A stretch of 64,000 nt of DNA from Cristatella mucedo (GCA_009760855.2 WPIO01000002.1:2137501-2201500), one strand, 5' to 3'. Numbered from the stretch's first letter, positions 13,776 to 26,648 are shown. The notes: generated by a model not told the origin, from the letters alone. Translations and numbers: made by a program.

Positions 13776-15325
13776 AAAAGAGATGAGGGATATTGAGGGG
13801 TATTGAGTGCGTAGAGGCCCAACACACAAGCAGAAAGTAGGTCGCTGGGCACCAGTGGGGTCATACGACCCAGCTGGCCCGTCACAGTTAAATCTGGGTT
13901 CGACGAATTACCGCAATCCACACTAGTTAGGCTAACAACGACCAGACGTAAGCGTTTCCGAGCTCAGATTTTGCGCTGATATTATAGTACACGTTCGAAT
14001 TTATCTGTCCATAAAATTTCATGTCGCTTCGCGCACGCGCACTTATGCAAATGAGCTTTGACGCCGGACGCCTGCACCGCAATCCACCTCAATCCACTGC
14101 AATCCATTCTAGTTCTCGTCGAATCCACCACAAATCAACGGCGCAAAGCTCCAAAGAGTTTGGAATATCAAACCAGGTTGCACGTAAAATGTACCCAGAA
14201 AATCTCGCGAGATTCCGCTCACGCGTTCTCACGCAGTCCACTGAAATAAGATTGCACTGGCCCAGGCCAATACCGCAATCCACTGCATTCCACCATGCAA
14301 CGAAAGAAATCCTTATCGAAAAGCTCTTTTTTTATTGCATATGCTATAGCACACTCTGCGATAAGTGCATTAAAAACATTTCACTTGCATTGGCACTTCA
14401 GTGGACCATTATAGATTTCCGTATTTTCCCAGGTCGTTGCCATCAATTGCCTCGAATTGCCCGCGCATGTACGTTCAAGGTCAGTTGATTGGACGCGGTT
14501 ACACTTTTAATGCAGCACACTGTTACGCAAGAAAAACGCGATCTTCTCCCACCAGCTTTGTAAGTAATTGTAACAGACGATCGTAGATTGCTGTATTGTC
14601 TAGGCCGATTGCCGTCGATTGCCGTCGATTGCCCAAGGTTGAACGCGAAAAAGAACAGCATTTGCGCATACAGTGAGCGTGATGTGGGAGGATAATTACA
14701 AATTCAAGCAGCCAATTTCCAGCAAATTTGGACCAGATTTCTCCAGAGACCGGGCCTTTGCCTTCGATTGCCGTGTATGGCCCTCGATTGTGACTTTGTC
14801 GATTGCTTAAAAGGATGTGGCTGCACTTTTAATGCAGTGTAGTGCTATACGCAAGAATTGTTGGAGCTTCTCTCAGCAACTCTCAGTCCATTTGCAACTG
14901 CCCGTAATGGATATGCGTATTTCCCCTGGCCATTGCCATCGATTGAACTCGCACAATGGATAAAAATTATGCGCTCACACAGGTACATGTTACGTGGAAT
15001 GAGAGTTGCAGTTTATTGCAGCCAATCTTGTCAATTTTCCACGGATTTCGCTATCGGCCCCTACCATTGCTGTTGATTGCCGTGCATTGCTGACGGTTAA
15101 CTAACAAAGCATCTTGAAAGTTCCATGGTTTTACTTTGGACGCAGCCGAATGTTATATGTAATGACAATTGAGGCTTCCGCGCTGCCAATTTCTCTTCAA
15201 TTTACCGGGAATTTGGCTATTGACATTTCTTTCGATTGCCGTTCATTGCTCGCTATTGGACGTGCGCGAATTGTTGAAAGGATTTTATTGCACTTTCAAT
15301 ACAGTGGGCTGTGACAGGTAAGATG

Positions 15326-16390
15326 TATGTGTATCTCCGTCAGTAACTCCACAAAGTCCTTAAGACCATGTGGGTGTTACGCAGGAGAGTTTTGTATAGC
15401 GCACTCACAGCCTAAGCGGCTTTCGGTACGCATTCGGTAGCCAACAGACTTCGTCTCACGCAACAAAGAGAAAGTGGGAAGCATAGCAGAGTCAGGAGAG
15501 CAGTTGAGGTAGTGAGTAGCATAGAAGTAGCAGTTCAGGACCGCTGAAAAAGATGTGCCATAGTCAGCAGTTGGAGAGTAGATGTCGTTGCGTAAGAATT
15601 GTGGAAGCGAGTTCCACAGTCTAGGACCTGCAGAGCTAAAGCTTCTGTCGCCAACGGTCTTTAAGCGGAGGAATGGGACAGCTAATTTATTGTCCACACA
15701 GGACCTGAGGGCGCGAACAGGCTGAAACTGATGCAGCAGTTCAGCTAGGTACGAAGGAGCCAAGCCGCAGCAGGCCTTGTGGGTCAGCGTAAGAACTTTG
15801 CTCTGTATCCTTTGTTCAACCGGCAACCATCCTAGCTCTTTCAGCAGAGGTGACACGTGCTCAAACCGCTGGGACTTGAAGACCAGCCTTGCAGCCATTT
15901 TCATAGTCCGCTGTAGTGGCATAATAGCTTTCTTTGGTAGCCCAGCCAAAAGGGAATTACAATAATCAAGCCGAGACAGAACTAAAGAGCTAGTTAATTT
16001 TTTTACAAGCCACTGTGGGAGACAGCTTCTAATCTTGGATAGGGATCGGATGTAATGGCTAGCTGTAGAGGCAGTCTTCTGAATGAAGCTTTTGAAATTG
16101 AGGCAGCTGTCGAACACGAAACCTAGATTACGAGCACGTGGTGAAGGTCGCACAATAGCATCACCTATTAGAGCAGCAAAGCCTTTTAATCCAGCCACAC
16201 GCTTAGGGTGTCCTATGAGAAGCAGTTCGGTTTTATCGTCATTTAATTTCAGGAAGTTTTCCGACATCCAGGATCGAATATCGGCAAGGCAAGCATTCAG
16301 TTTCTCAGTTGCTGCAGCAGATTCCGACGGTTTAAATGACAAATACAACTGAGTATCGTCAGCATAGAAGTACTTTATCTTGGCCCAGTA
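15326..16390 (-). mobile_element. LINE B, 5'-truncated, largely intact frame
   Basis: On the minus strand one open frame from about 16385 to 15377 holds FYADDTQLYLSF, the RT catalytic YADD, at its start. It continues through FLKLNDDKTELLLIGHP, SRLDYCNSLLAGLP and LGWLPVEQRIQSKVL to a C-terminal RLWNSLP block. This is the CR1/L2-type RT C-terminus. It is truncated just before YADD, so it cannot be active, but over 320 codons stay open, indicating a young copy. The 3' end ends in GGAGATACA. It is inserted inside the 4.5-kb element. Confidence 0.88.
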
Positions 16391-16473
16391 ACTTTCCAGT
16401 GATCTGCGATGGACCCTAGTGGATTGCCGTATTTACCCGGGCCATTGCCGTCTGTAAATAAATCCTAGCTGTA

Positions 16474-16628
16474 CAAAACAGCCTCTTTTTGTATAGCGAC
16501 AGAAGAGCCTTTATGGCTATCACCACCGCTTGCAGTGTCGATAAAGAATCGCCCACCGCAGGAATCGAATCCACGACCTCGTGACCGAGGTCGTGAAAGC
16601 TACTGCCTTACCTAGTGTGCCGTCACGG
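16474..16628 (-). mobile_element. SINE-2
   Basis: Reverse copy with B-box-like GGATTCGATTCC, the AGCCATAAAGGCTCTTCTGTC body and a CTATACAAAAAGAGGCTG tail. Like the LINE B, it is nested in the 4.5-kb element. Confidence 0.75.
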
Positions 16629-18423
16629 CTGCCATGCATTGCCCAAGATTAAACGGTCAGAGCTGGTTGAAAGGGTTGAAAGTATGCGTGCACGCAGTGA
16701 GATGCTGCGTGGAATGAGAATTGGAGCTCGGTGCAGCCGATTTCTCGTCGATTTGTCACGGATTTCAGTATTGTCCCTGCCATTGCTGTCGGTTGCCGTG
16801 CATTGTTGACAATTAACGTGTAAAATAGCTTAAAAGTCCAACGATTTCACTTTTAACACAAAGAAATGTGAAATGCGACGACAATCGGCACTTCGTGCAG
16901 TCAATTTAGTGTCAACTTGCCACGGATTGTAGTGGATTGCTGATTCGAGCCGAGCCGTTGCCGTAGATCGCCATGCATTGCCCAAGATTGTACGAGCGCA
17001 ATTGCTTAAAATGATGTGGTTGAATTTAACCCGGGTGCTTTGTAGCATGCACTAAAAATTGAAGCATTGCGAAACCGATTTCACACCATTTTGCATCAAA
17101 TCGCTGCAAATTGAGATATTGGCCCAGGCCATTGCAGTCAATTGCAGCGCGTTGCTGCCAAATAATCAAGGCGATTGTAGTATAATTGTGGGATTACACA
17201 ATAATAAAAAATTATAGCAACGTGCAATCACTATTAGAGCTTAAAGTGTACGTATTCTGGTCGTTTTTCGGCGGGTTGCGGGTTCATTGACGTACTGGCC
17301 CGGGCAGTTGCAGTCGATTGCAGTGCATTGGTGCAGAGTGGCCAAGGCAATTACAGTGAAGTTATGCAAGTACACAATAACTGAAGAGTACAGTAGTGTG
17401 CAATCATAATTACAGGTTCTGGTGTTCACGTTCTGGTCGTTGTGTAGCAGATTGCAGATGATTTTGGCGGATTGAGGTGGATTGCGGAATCAGACCGGGT
17501 CATTGCAGTCGATTGCAATTCATTGTATGAGAACGCGTGTGCACAATGGAGTGAAGATTTTTGGATGCACTTTGAACTGAGTCTAGTCTTATATGCAATG
17601 TCAATTAGAGCTTCGCGATGGCGATTTGAGGATGATTTGCAGTGGAATAGAATGGATTGGGATAGTTTTCAGGTCATTTCAGACGATAGCCGCCCATTGC
17701 CACAGTGCTAGGTTGCACAATTTGTTTTTACTTTACGTGGTTGCGCACACAGCATGGTGCACTTTAATATGCAATAAAAACTGGAGCTCGGCGCAATGTA
17801 TTTCGATTTTGTATTCGGTGGATTCTGTGAATTGAAGTGAATTGTGATATTTGCCCGGGCTACTGCAGTCGATTGCAGTGTATTGCACGAGAACGGCCGT
17901 GCCTATTCAAGTGAATTTTTTTAAATAAAATTGTCGCAGAGTGTGCTATAGCATGTGTAATAAAAAAAAGAGCTTTTCGATCAGGATTTCTTTCGTTGCA
18001 TGATGGAATGCAGTGGATTGCGGTGAATTAAGGTATTGGCCTGACCCACTGCAATCTTATTTCTGGGGTCTGCGTGAGAACGCGTGAGCGGAATCGCGTG
18101 AAATTTTCTAGGGACATTCTATGCGTAGCGTAGTTCGGTATTCCAAACTTTTTTGGAGCAGTACGCAGCTAATTTGTGGTGGATTCGACGGGAACTAGAA
18201 TGGATTGCGGTGGATTTATGTGGATTGCGGTACAGGCGTCCGGCGTCAAAGCTCATTCGCGTAAGTGTCCATTAGCTGCAGCAAACATGAAATTTGGTGG
18301 ACATAAATTCGAATGTGTACTAGAATATCAGCGAAAAATTTGAGCTCGGTAACGCTTACGCCTGGTAGTTGCTAGCCTAATTAGAGTGGATTACGGTAGG
18401 TAGTGGTAATGCGTCGAACCCGG

Positions 18424-18955
18424 TAAATCTCGCATTATCAGCGGATAGTGCAGTATTTAATGAGCCGATGCGCAGCGCGCTCGTAGGTCGGGCGGAGCGG
18501 TATGAGTCCGGCTGGGGCGGAACGTTGCTGTGAGGCCACGCCCATAGCAGATGTGGGTCAACGAGCGGCCTGCAGCCAGGTTGGATCGTTCAGGTACCAC
18601 CTTAAGGTTTCACGAGCCGCCAAACATGGTAAGACGATCAGCTCCGGCCATCAAGCTTATAGTGAAATCCATAATTTGTTCTACTTTACACCCAGAAGTT
18701 AAGAGCACATGTTGACGCTGCTTTAGGTTACACCGACCACATGGATTGACCGAGCTAATAGCTCATTATATGAATAAAGAGCTCAATTTGTAAAAAATAA
18801 AATACGTCTGTTATGCAATGCTAAGCTGAACAATTACAAATATAACTTCCTAGCGGCCGATGTGAATAGAGTACACCATGTACCCAAATGCTCCATAGAT
18901 ATTCACATATCGGAAGTGCAAGCTCTTGTCATATCAGCGACTCCATTAGTAAACC
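18424..18955. other. 5' flank of ALG10
   Basis: Moderately AT-rich. No clear TATA box or initiator. It must hold the promoter or 5' UTR of ALG10 unless there is a distant non-coding exon. Confidence 0.4.
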
Positions 18956-21900
18956 ATGGCTCTAGCTGGCCGCGAGAACTTGCTGAGGACGCTAAATATA
19001 TTCGCTTTCTTTGCAGTAGTTACTGCCTTTACTTTTGCCATAATGCACTCAACGGAACCTGAGCCTTACATGGATGAGATATTTCATATAACGCAAGCAC
19101 AGTCTTACTGCGCTGGAAATTTTACAGAGGTTCGTTTGTAACTCGGCGTTAGGTTCCCTTGCAGCCTGTGCGCTTACCTCGCGACCCAGAGCTACTCAAG
19201 ACAGCACATTGCTCTTATAGTAAGCGCGGGTGAACCCCTAATATTTACTGCATGCAATATAAGATGTATACGTTCAAAGTACTATTTTTACTTTAGTATT
19301 TTTGTATAGGTCCCGATCGACCTATTTTTACGGCAGTCGGTAGCCAAAGGCCGGCGCAGTATTTTGAAAAATGGCACGAGATTATGGGAATACATTCATC
19401 TATCTCAAATTAAGAAGCTGGAAACTGTTAGCCAGGCAATCTTCACCCATGTCGAATAAGTCATCAGCGATTTATAGTTCTAGCAACGCGTTTCCTCGTA
19501 ACTTGCCTGAATCCCAGCTAAACTATCGGCCTGGTTATCGTGGAACAGACTTAAAAATTGCTCGTAATAACTTTACGAGCGGTATCGCGATGCTGAATCT
19601 TTCATGCCCGAAATAGCCAACAAAAGAAGCATTTAGCGTGCAAACTTTGACCATCGCTCCAATAGTAACGAGATCTATATGGGCGCTAGGCAGGCACGTT
19701 GCAGCAGGTGTAATGACTGCAATGTGAAATTATGATTTTGGCTGACGTTCCTCTAAATTTTGATTGACTGGCTTAACTCGATGCTTTGAATGTTTCAGTG
19801 GGATCCGATGATCACTACTTTGCCTGGACTATACCTCCTCTCGGTGGGCATGTACGTACCAGTAGCGCGACTGCTGAGCTTGGACTCTCCTTCACAGCTA
19901 TGTGAAACGCACCACCTACGGCTGATCAACGTTTTATTTTGCTTTGGAAACGTCTACTTACTGACAGCATTGACTAGACGCATACACAAAGAGGTGCGTT
20001 CGGCTGCAATGCTATCTGACAGTCGTTGCATGATGCAGCAGGCGTAACAAAGCTGACCCACGCTGATCGAGGACATGCATTGTAATATGCTTTGGATTAA
20101 TGGCAAGCCTTTCTAAAGCGTGCCCCAGAGAAAGCGTTGACATCGCGTTCGATGCATGGGGCTATGTCTCAATATCATTTTGCTCTAAATGGAACGAATA
20201 ATGCTTGGGATCGTATGAACCAGCTGCATTATTCCGCTGTAAATATTGGGTTTGAATAGGTCTTGTTGTGTTGACCTTTTGTTTGGCTGCTGAAATGCTG
20301 GTGCCGTGGCATCAACTGTGTGTTTGCAAGGTTTAATTGACCGGCTCAGAGGTGCCTGCACTTATGTATAAAAGCTTGTGCATTTGGCTCGTGCTGCGTG
20401 TGGTACATTCGTCTTTATACTGCTGTCAGTCAGTGTGCGGAGAATGTATTTGTGGCAATGTCATTGCCAATATGTAGCCAGCCAAATCGTAGCTGACCAT
20501 GCCCTTAGTACTGCTGTACTTCGATTTAGGTACTCGCATTGTTAATACAGAGGGCAGTTCATGACGTGCACTAAAGCTGCTGCTTCTGCCTGTTGTCACC
20601 ACTTTCAATGACCTTGCATCATTCAGGACTCGACGAAAGGCAGAAAGGTGTTCTCGGCTTTTCCTTCGCCCAACTGAGCTTATGATGTAATTGTTTTCCC
20701 CTGAGCTTTCTATCTCGGCTAGATTATTGTAATTCCCTTTTGGCTGGGCTACCGAAAAAAAACACTAGGCCATTGCAGCTGGCTATGAGTATGGCTGCTA
20801 GGCTAGTTTGAAAATCCCACAGGTTTTACCATGTGTCTTTTTTGCTAACAGAGCTTAGATGGCTGCCGGTTGATCAACAGATACAGAGCAAGATTCTTAT
20901 GCTGAACCACAAGGCCCGCCACGGCTTGGCTCCTCCTTACCTAGCTGAACTGCTGCACCAGTTTCAACCTCTTCGTGCCCTCAGGTCCTGTATGGACAAT
21001 AAATTAGCTGTTCTATTCCTCTGCTTAAAGACCGTTGGTGACAGAAGCTTTTGCTCTTCAGGACCTAGAGTTTGGAACTTGCTTCCATGATTCTTACGCA
21101 ACGGCAACTACTCTCCTGCTCCCGACTATGGCCTACATCCTTTCCAGCCGTCCTGGGCTGCTACTTCCATGTTACTCACTACCTCAACTGCTCTCCTTAC
21201 TCGGCTATGCTTCCCACTTTCTCTTTGTTGCGTGAGATGAAGTTTTTTGGCTACCGAAAGCCACTTAGGCTGTGAATGTGCTATACAAAACTCTCGTGTG
21301 TAACACCCACAAAGTCTTTGTGGAGTTACAGACGGATGATAACCATAGCTGGTGTGGACCCGGCTGCTGGCCCTCTTACTTGCAATCGTGCTCTGGGCTC
21401 TGCTCATTCCACAAGCACTTAGTTGCTTAGCAACACCTTGTAATTAACACATAATTAAATTATTATTATAAGTCTTTTGTATAGCATCCTTAAAGAATTA
21501 AATCTCTGTCCAGTTTGCAACTTGCTGAAAGAATATCAATAACCAAGGGTTAGTGACATGAACGGTATCATGCTTATCCTAGTCTGCAAACACAGACAAG
21601 TGTCATGTTTAAGCCAGCATGCTAAAGCAAACAATAAGACATTTAGGATCACCAGTTTGTAAGGACCCCAAAAATTAATCGCGCACAGAAAAAGTATTTA
21701 GAAAGAGATATAGTTTGGAAAGCGCATAGGAACAAGAAAGACATGTTCACCGAGTTGCAGGGAGAGCTGATCGGAGCAAATGCATCTTAAGCTGAAACTT
21801 AAATGATTCGAAGTGATTGCAGGTTGTGACGTAGATGGAAGTGAGTTCCAGCCATTTGGTTCGCCGAGCTGACGACTCGATCACCCAAAGATTTCAATTT

Positions 21901-22842
21901 AGTGAAAGCAGCGCAGAGATGACTAGAGGCAGAGCAGCAGGTGGTGTGAGACTGCACTGATGGTGGATTCACCGTATCTGTCACCAATGGATTCACTGTA
22001 TCTGTCAACAAGCCACATAAGGCAAACAGTCCAAGTGGCAGTAACTAATAGGTCACTCTAACGTGTAGAGGTTGGTGACATATCTTGCCCCTCGATAAGA
22101 CGATAGTAGCACGAGCTGGTTTGGCCCAGTGGTTACAGGTGCTCGCCCCGATCAAGGTCTGGCCGAGGTCGCGGGCTCGAGCCCCGTGGCGTATGTGAAG
22201 CGCCTGAATAGAGATTAAGTTCTCTTATAGCTCTATACCATTGAATTATATTTATATATTATTTTATAGTCCTACATCGATTGTGCTTATGTAAATGTGG
22301 TACCTCGACTAAGGTTTGACTTACTTCAAATAATAGCAACCGTGTACAATACTTCTAAATGCTCTTAGTCTTCAGTAAAATTTGCTATAGGTTTGGCAAT
22401 GGTAATTTGTATTCTAATGAGAGTGATTGCTGATAATGTAGATTCGTTTTTTCAGTCACTTGGCTTTTGTCCTGGATTGCAAACGTGCCATTGCATACCG
22501 ATCTATAAGTGGTGCAGCCTGTACATATATGGTGGACACAGTGATACTGACCATAGAGGCTGTTATCAGCAAATCGTTGTTGCTTCTTGTGTCGTATTTT
22601 TAAGCTTTCATTAGCAGCTGGGGTATACACACACGTACAGTCGCCCACAACCCACCCGCACACCAACCGTCGTATGCACACATGCATGCACTCGCACATA
22701 ACATAGACATGCTTGAATGTGAGTGCACACGCTATCACATATTTGCATGTGCGACCCCAAGCATACACCCACCCTTGGCTCACGTGCACACGCATATACG
22801 GTCATGCCCACATTTGCACGGCCATATTCGCTAGTGCACACG

Positions 22843-22880
<38 letters not shown>

Positions 22881-25414
22881 CAGCATACACGTACAAACAC
22901 ATACACATATACACACTGGAGGCAACATGTACATGCTTTCGCTCGAAGACGTTAACTCAATGCAGGGCTTTTACCTTTTGGTGTGATATAGATGTTTGGA
23001 TATGCATTCCTTTGAAGGGAAATCGTCGGCTTTGTAATCAACATAAATTTCTTGGTGTACCGAAGGCGACGTGAGTCGACATTAAATTCATTTGACGTTG
23101 AACTCAAACGCCGGGGAAGTCGAGGTTGTTCCGGATCGATGATAGTTTAGCTTGTGCGCACTTTTGCATGGTGGGCAACTGATATCATCATGTGGTGAAT
23201 GGCAGCGGATATGTTTGTAGTGCTTGGATGGTTTTATGACGGTGCCGTTCGAAGTTAGCCGGCAGCAGGTCCTGCTATTGATTCTCCCACGGATGGGCTG
23301 GGTGTAGTATTGGTTTGGAGGCTGCCTTTTTTTGTAGCTGTTATATAGTGTTTTGCACGTTTCAGCGCCCTAGCTCATGTCAGAACACGTAAGAAGTAAG
23401 CTCGCAGTCTGCTCGGCTTCGAAACTCGCGAGATACCATGAACTATAGCAACTGCTGTGTTACCTGGCTGCACCTAGTCGGTGCGTAGCTGTGCCAGGAA
23501 GGCTGAAAACTCACCAGCTTTAGCTGCTGTGTTCTGCTGGCATGACTATAGTTCCGAGCTTAATTGCTGGTAATCCAGTGTTCATGAAGAATGTGAGCAC
23601 ATCTTCGGGCATTTGTCTTAAGCTGTTTTTTGGGCCCTCCAGAAATTGATCTTTCGATCTGCCACAGCATGTCAGACCTTGCCTTCTTTTATACATTCAT
23701 TCCGTTGTCAAAAGGAAAAATGCATGCTCGTGAATGTATTCGCTGTGGAAAAGTGTAATAAATTTGCCTCGTCATAAATGCACCGTGAACCGGACTGTTT
23801 CGTTTTGCACCGTAGACGGAAGTGAACCATTTACTCCTTCAGGCAGTAGAATTACCCACCTTCGTATGCAAGCCGTTTGGTTTATGTGTGGAACCTGCTG
23901 AAACGTAGGAATGAGATGTCTGCACAATTATTATGGCTTAGAGGTTATTTTCGGTGCTTTAAGTATAATTAGTAGGAGCCGGTTAGGTCTTCCTCTGTGG
24001 CTAGACGGCATAAAAACCCCTACTGATGTTCTAGTTAGTCAGCTGTGCTTTAGGTTTTCGAGAGCTGGGCGCTATAGCTGGTGCTGTGCACTCGCGCCTC
24101 TCTGTGGCTTTGAATCAGACTGCTCTAAGCTATGGACATTGACTCGTTGTATGCTAATGTATTGGCTTTCTTAATTGCTATCTCATTCTGTCATCGTCGG
24201 CATGCATTCGCGGGTATTGCTGTTGTTTTAGCGACTCGTTCGCCTTGCTTCGCGGCGCCATCTTCCCCGGTATTTGTCAGGCGTTAGACCAAGCTTCGTT
24301 GCAAGCGCTGCGTTCTTGGCCCAAGGACCTTAGTGCAGGAGCGGTTTGCAGAAGCCCGCTCGTTTGCGACGACACTGTTTTTTAGAACGCCGACGGACTG
24401 GCAGCCATCTTGTCCGGGATCACGCTTGCTTCGCTGCCTGTGCTCTACTTTTTCACGTTTCTGTACTACACGGACGCCGGCTCGACCTTCTTTGTTCTGC
24501 TGACACTGCTGCTGCACCTCGATGAGCTGGACGTCATGTCCTCCATGAGTGGCCTGATTGCTGTCGTGTTCCGGCAGACGAACATCGTCTGGGTGTTCTT
24601 CGTGGCTGTGCTCGCCGCTCGCCGCGTCCTCGTTCGGCAGATGCTCGCCCGCAACGCGGCGCTGTCACCGGCGACGCTCGGCTTGGTAGACATCGGCCAT
24701 CACCTGGCCCGTGGTCGCTGGCTCGCTTTCGTGGCCGAGGCCGCCGCCCACTGCTGGAGCTACGCCATCGTCGGCGCGTGGTTCTTGGCGTTCGTCTACT
24801 ACAATGGCGGCGTTGTCGTGGGCGACCGGAGCCATCACGTGGCAGTAGCGCACGTCGCTCAGCTGGGATACTTCGTCTCGTTTGCCACCCTCGTGGGACT
24901 GCCCCACTTTGTCAACCCGTCCAAGCTGCTCGGCTTCGTGCGAGTGTGCTGGCATCAGCTCCACGTCGTGCTGCTCTCGGGTGGCTTCCTGACGCTGGGC
25001 GTGTGGCTGTTCACGTACACGCATCCGTACCTGTTGGCCGACAATCGGCACTACACGTTCTACGTTTGGTCGAGGATCATCCACGCCACCTGGTGGATGA
25101 AGTTTGCCCTAGTGCCTGCTTACGTCTATGGGTTCTGGACTCTTCACGACAGTGTGTCGCACCTTGACGTTGTTTGGAGGTTCCTGTACTTACTGTGTGC
25201 CGTCGTGTCCACCGTTCCGCAGAGGCTGCTGGAGTTCAGATACTTCATTCTGCCGTACTTGATCCTGCGTCTGTACATTCAGCGGCCGTCCACGCGGGTC
25301 GTCTTGCTGGAGCTTCTGCTACACTGCGTCGCGAACGCCGTTACAGTGTATCTATTCATTGAGAGGCCGTTTCACTGGCAAGGAAACAGCAAGCCGCAAC
25401 GGTTTATGTGGTGA
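18956..25414 (+). CDS. ALG10: ALG10, dolichyl-P-Glc alpha-1,2-glucosyltransferase
   Basis: Adds the last (alpha-1,2) glucose to Glc2Man9GlcNAc2-PP-dolichol in the ER lumen, completing the N-glycan donor. Exons: 18956-19129, 19799-19993 and 24386-25414, all in phase 0, giving 465 residues against about 470 in vertebrates. Introns begin GTTCGT and GTGCGT and end TGTTTCAG and TTTTTTAG. The start is ACCATGG, a good initiation context. Hallmarks: EPYMDEIFHITQAQSYC (residues ~36-52), QTNI in exon 3, a YNGGVVVGDRSHH loop, ADNRHYTFYVW, PQRLLEFRYFILPY, and the family C-terminus QRFMW. Multiple hydrophobic segments fit a polytopic ER protein. Exon 3 is much richer in C/G at third positions than exons 1-2. 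Intron 2 (4.4 kb) holds LINE B, LINE C and SINE-1. No lesions seen. Confidence 0.96.
20708..21340 (+). mobile_element. LINE B, 3' part, in ALG10 intron 2
   Basis: Decayed copy matching 15326-16390. ELRWLPVDQQIQSKILMLNH, then LAELLHQFQPLRALRSC, then a frameshifted C-terminus and 3' UTR ending in GGAGTTACAGACGGA. Same orientation as the host gene. Confidence 0.8.
21455..22080 (-). mobile_element. LINE C, 3' part, in ALG10 intron 2
   Basis: Related to the copy at 39405-40330. It begins at the tail side with a stem-loop-like segment (TATAGCATCC...AATCTCTG) and AGCAACTTGC-type sequence. On the minus strand it has a degraded RT C-terminus (LKSLGDRVVSSAN...). Distinct from LINE A and B. Confidence 0.6.
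22111..22245 (+). mobile_element. SINE-1 in ALG10 intron 2
   Basis: Head TGGCCCAGTGG (A box), B box within GGGCTCGAGCCCC, tail AAGCGCCTGAATAGAGATT. The last part of the stem-loop is degraded. Confidence 0.8.
22846..22878. repeat. (CA)n microsatellite
   Basis: CA run inside a wider CA-rich stretch (22620-22920), in ALG10 intron 2. Confidence 0.95.
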
Positions 25415-26648
25415 CAGTAGTCACGTGCGTGCGAAGGGTGAGGAAATGCCAAAACTCCGCAGATAGTCAACGTTAGTGAGGGTTGTATCGTATAGTGCCT
25501 GCATGTACTGTGGCAGCTGCACAATCCCGCTTTGTATTGTTTGGGAATTCGCTTTTGCCGTACATTCCTATGAGTGCTGTCTCAGCGTGCACTCAGTAAA
25601 TGCTGATTTGCACTTCAGTGAAGGGCTATTGGTGTGTACTGTTTTTGTACGCATCATTGTATCAATTATACAACCTGAGGATTGTAATTATGTAATAATC
25701 TTAGTACTAGGTTCGGCATAAATGCGGTTTGAATCCTGCTTTTTGTCCGACATGCTCGGACTGATTCACTTGTCATTAATGGGCATTAATCGACTAGCAA
25801 GCGCTGATGCCTGGGCGCTTTGCAGCTGGTCGGGGACCATTGCCTTGCACAATGCCATTCTGTGAGTTAACATCTTGTACGACTCAAAAGCAAGATATGG
25901 AAATCCATCGGGATGTGTGTTTCGCAAGCATTATTTAGCACCTCGATCATTATGAAAATCAGCTGTTTTCTCTTTCAGTGCGTCCTCGGCCAGAGACGTA
26001 CCCACAAATAACTCAAAATGAGCTTGGCCTTGAGATTTCGTCCGGTACGGCCAATCATGAATAGGATGCCAGAAGGTGCCTGCCTCGGTGGCCAGAATCT
26101 GCCAGATAGTCTATCCAGCCACTCTCTCTCCTTTTTAGACCTGTGAGCTCACCTAAGAGCTTCGCTAGTACGAACTGAAAGTTTGAGCAGACTAAAGTAA
26201 GTGGGCATCTCCCTCTGAAGATGGAACGGATGGTAGGGAGGTAGAGCTGGCCGTTGTTTTCTGAGTGCGAACTGCAATTCGAATTGCAGCCTGATGAACC
26301 CAGCCCGTGATTCTTTGTGCAACACTCCCAAAACCTGGAGCTCACTCCCGACTGACTTTCTCCTCGGCATTTGCTGGGTCCGTCGGCTGCCCTTTGTTTG
26401 CCTATGTGTGACCATATACTGAGTGCCCAGAAGATTTAGTTCTCTTAGGGGCGTGGTGCAAATTATTAAAGCTGACCTTAGTCAAGTTCTTCGATGTGAT
26501 AACAGAAATGACTGCACCTTCACCATCGTGGACCGAAAAAAAGTCTTAGCACCCCACCCACAGTATGCGAATTATGTGCAGATGCTTTCACTCCTGAAGC
26601 TGGTGACTGAATGCCTTCTAACTCCGCGTTAAGCTGTTAATGCTCACC
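25415..26648. other. 3' flank of ALG10
   Basis: Probably the 3' UTR near its start. I see no clean AATAAA close to the stop. The rest holds only short frames without motifs. Confidence 0.4.

Larger units (their letters stand above)
14400..17905 (+). repeat. ~155-bp diverged tandem array
   Basis: Landmarks such as CACTTTTAATGCAG (14508, 14823), later variants near 15135, 15290, 16846 and 17757, and repeated CGATTGCCGT[CG][CG]ATTGC words recur about every 155 bp. Monomers differ by many substitutions. After removing the LINE B and SINE-2 insertions, roughly 14 monomers would fit. The array fills the space between the TIRs. Confidence 0.7.
13894..18423. mobile_element. 4.5-kb DNA element with ~500-bp TIRs
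   Basis: The left end (13894 to about 14400) is the inverted complement of the right end (about 17905 to 18423). Both tips share [CT]GGGTTCGACG, and long matching stretches follow (TAAGCGTT[TA]CCGAGCTCA, TAGTACAC[GA]TTCGAATTTAT, ATGCTATAGCACACTCTGCGA). TAAAT, or TAAATCT as a longer match, flanks both tips and is a candidate target duplication. The inside is a diverged ~155-bp tandem array, interrupted by a LINE B at 15326-16390 and a SINE-2 at 16474-16628. No transposase frame exists, so it is non-autonomous. Superfamily is undetermined. Confidence 0.8.

Noticed and set aside
14400..17905. CRISPR-like or gene array
   Set aside because: Monomers are contiguous and diverged without unique spacers, in a eukaryotic genome between inverted repeats.
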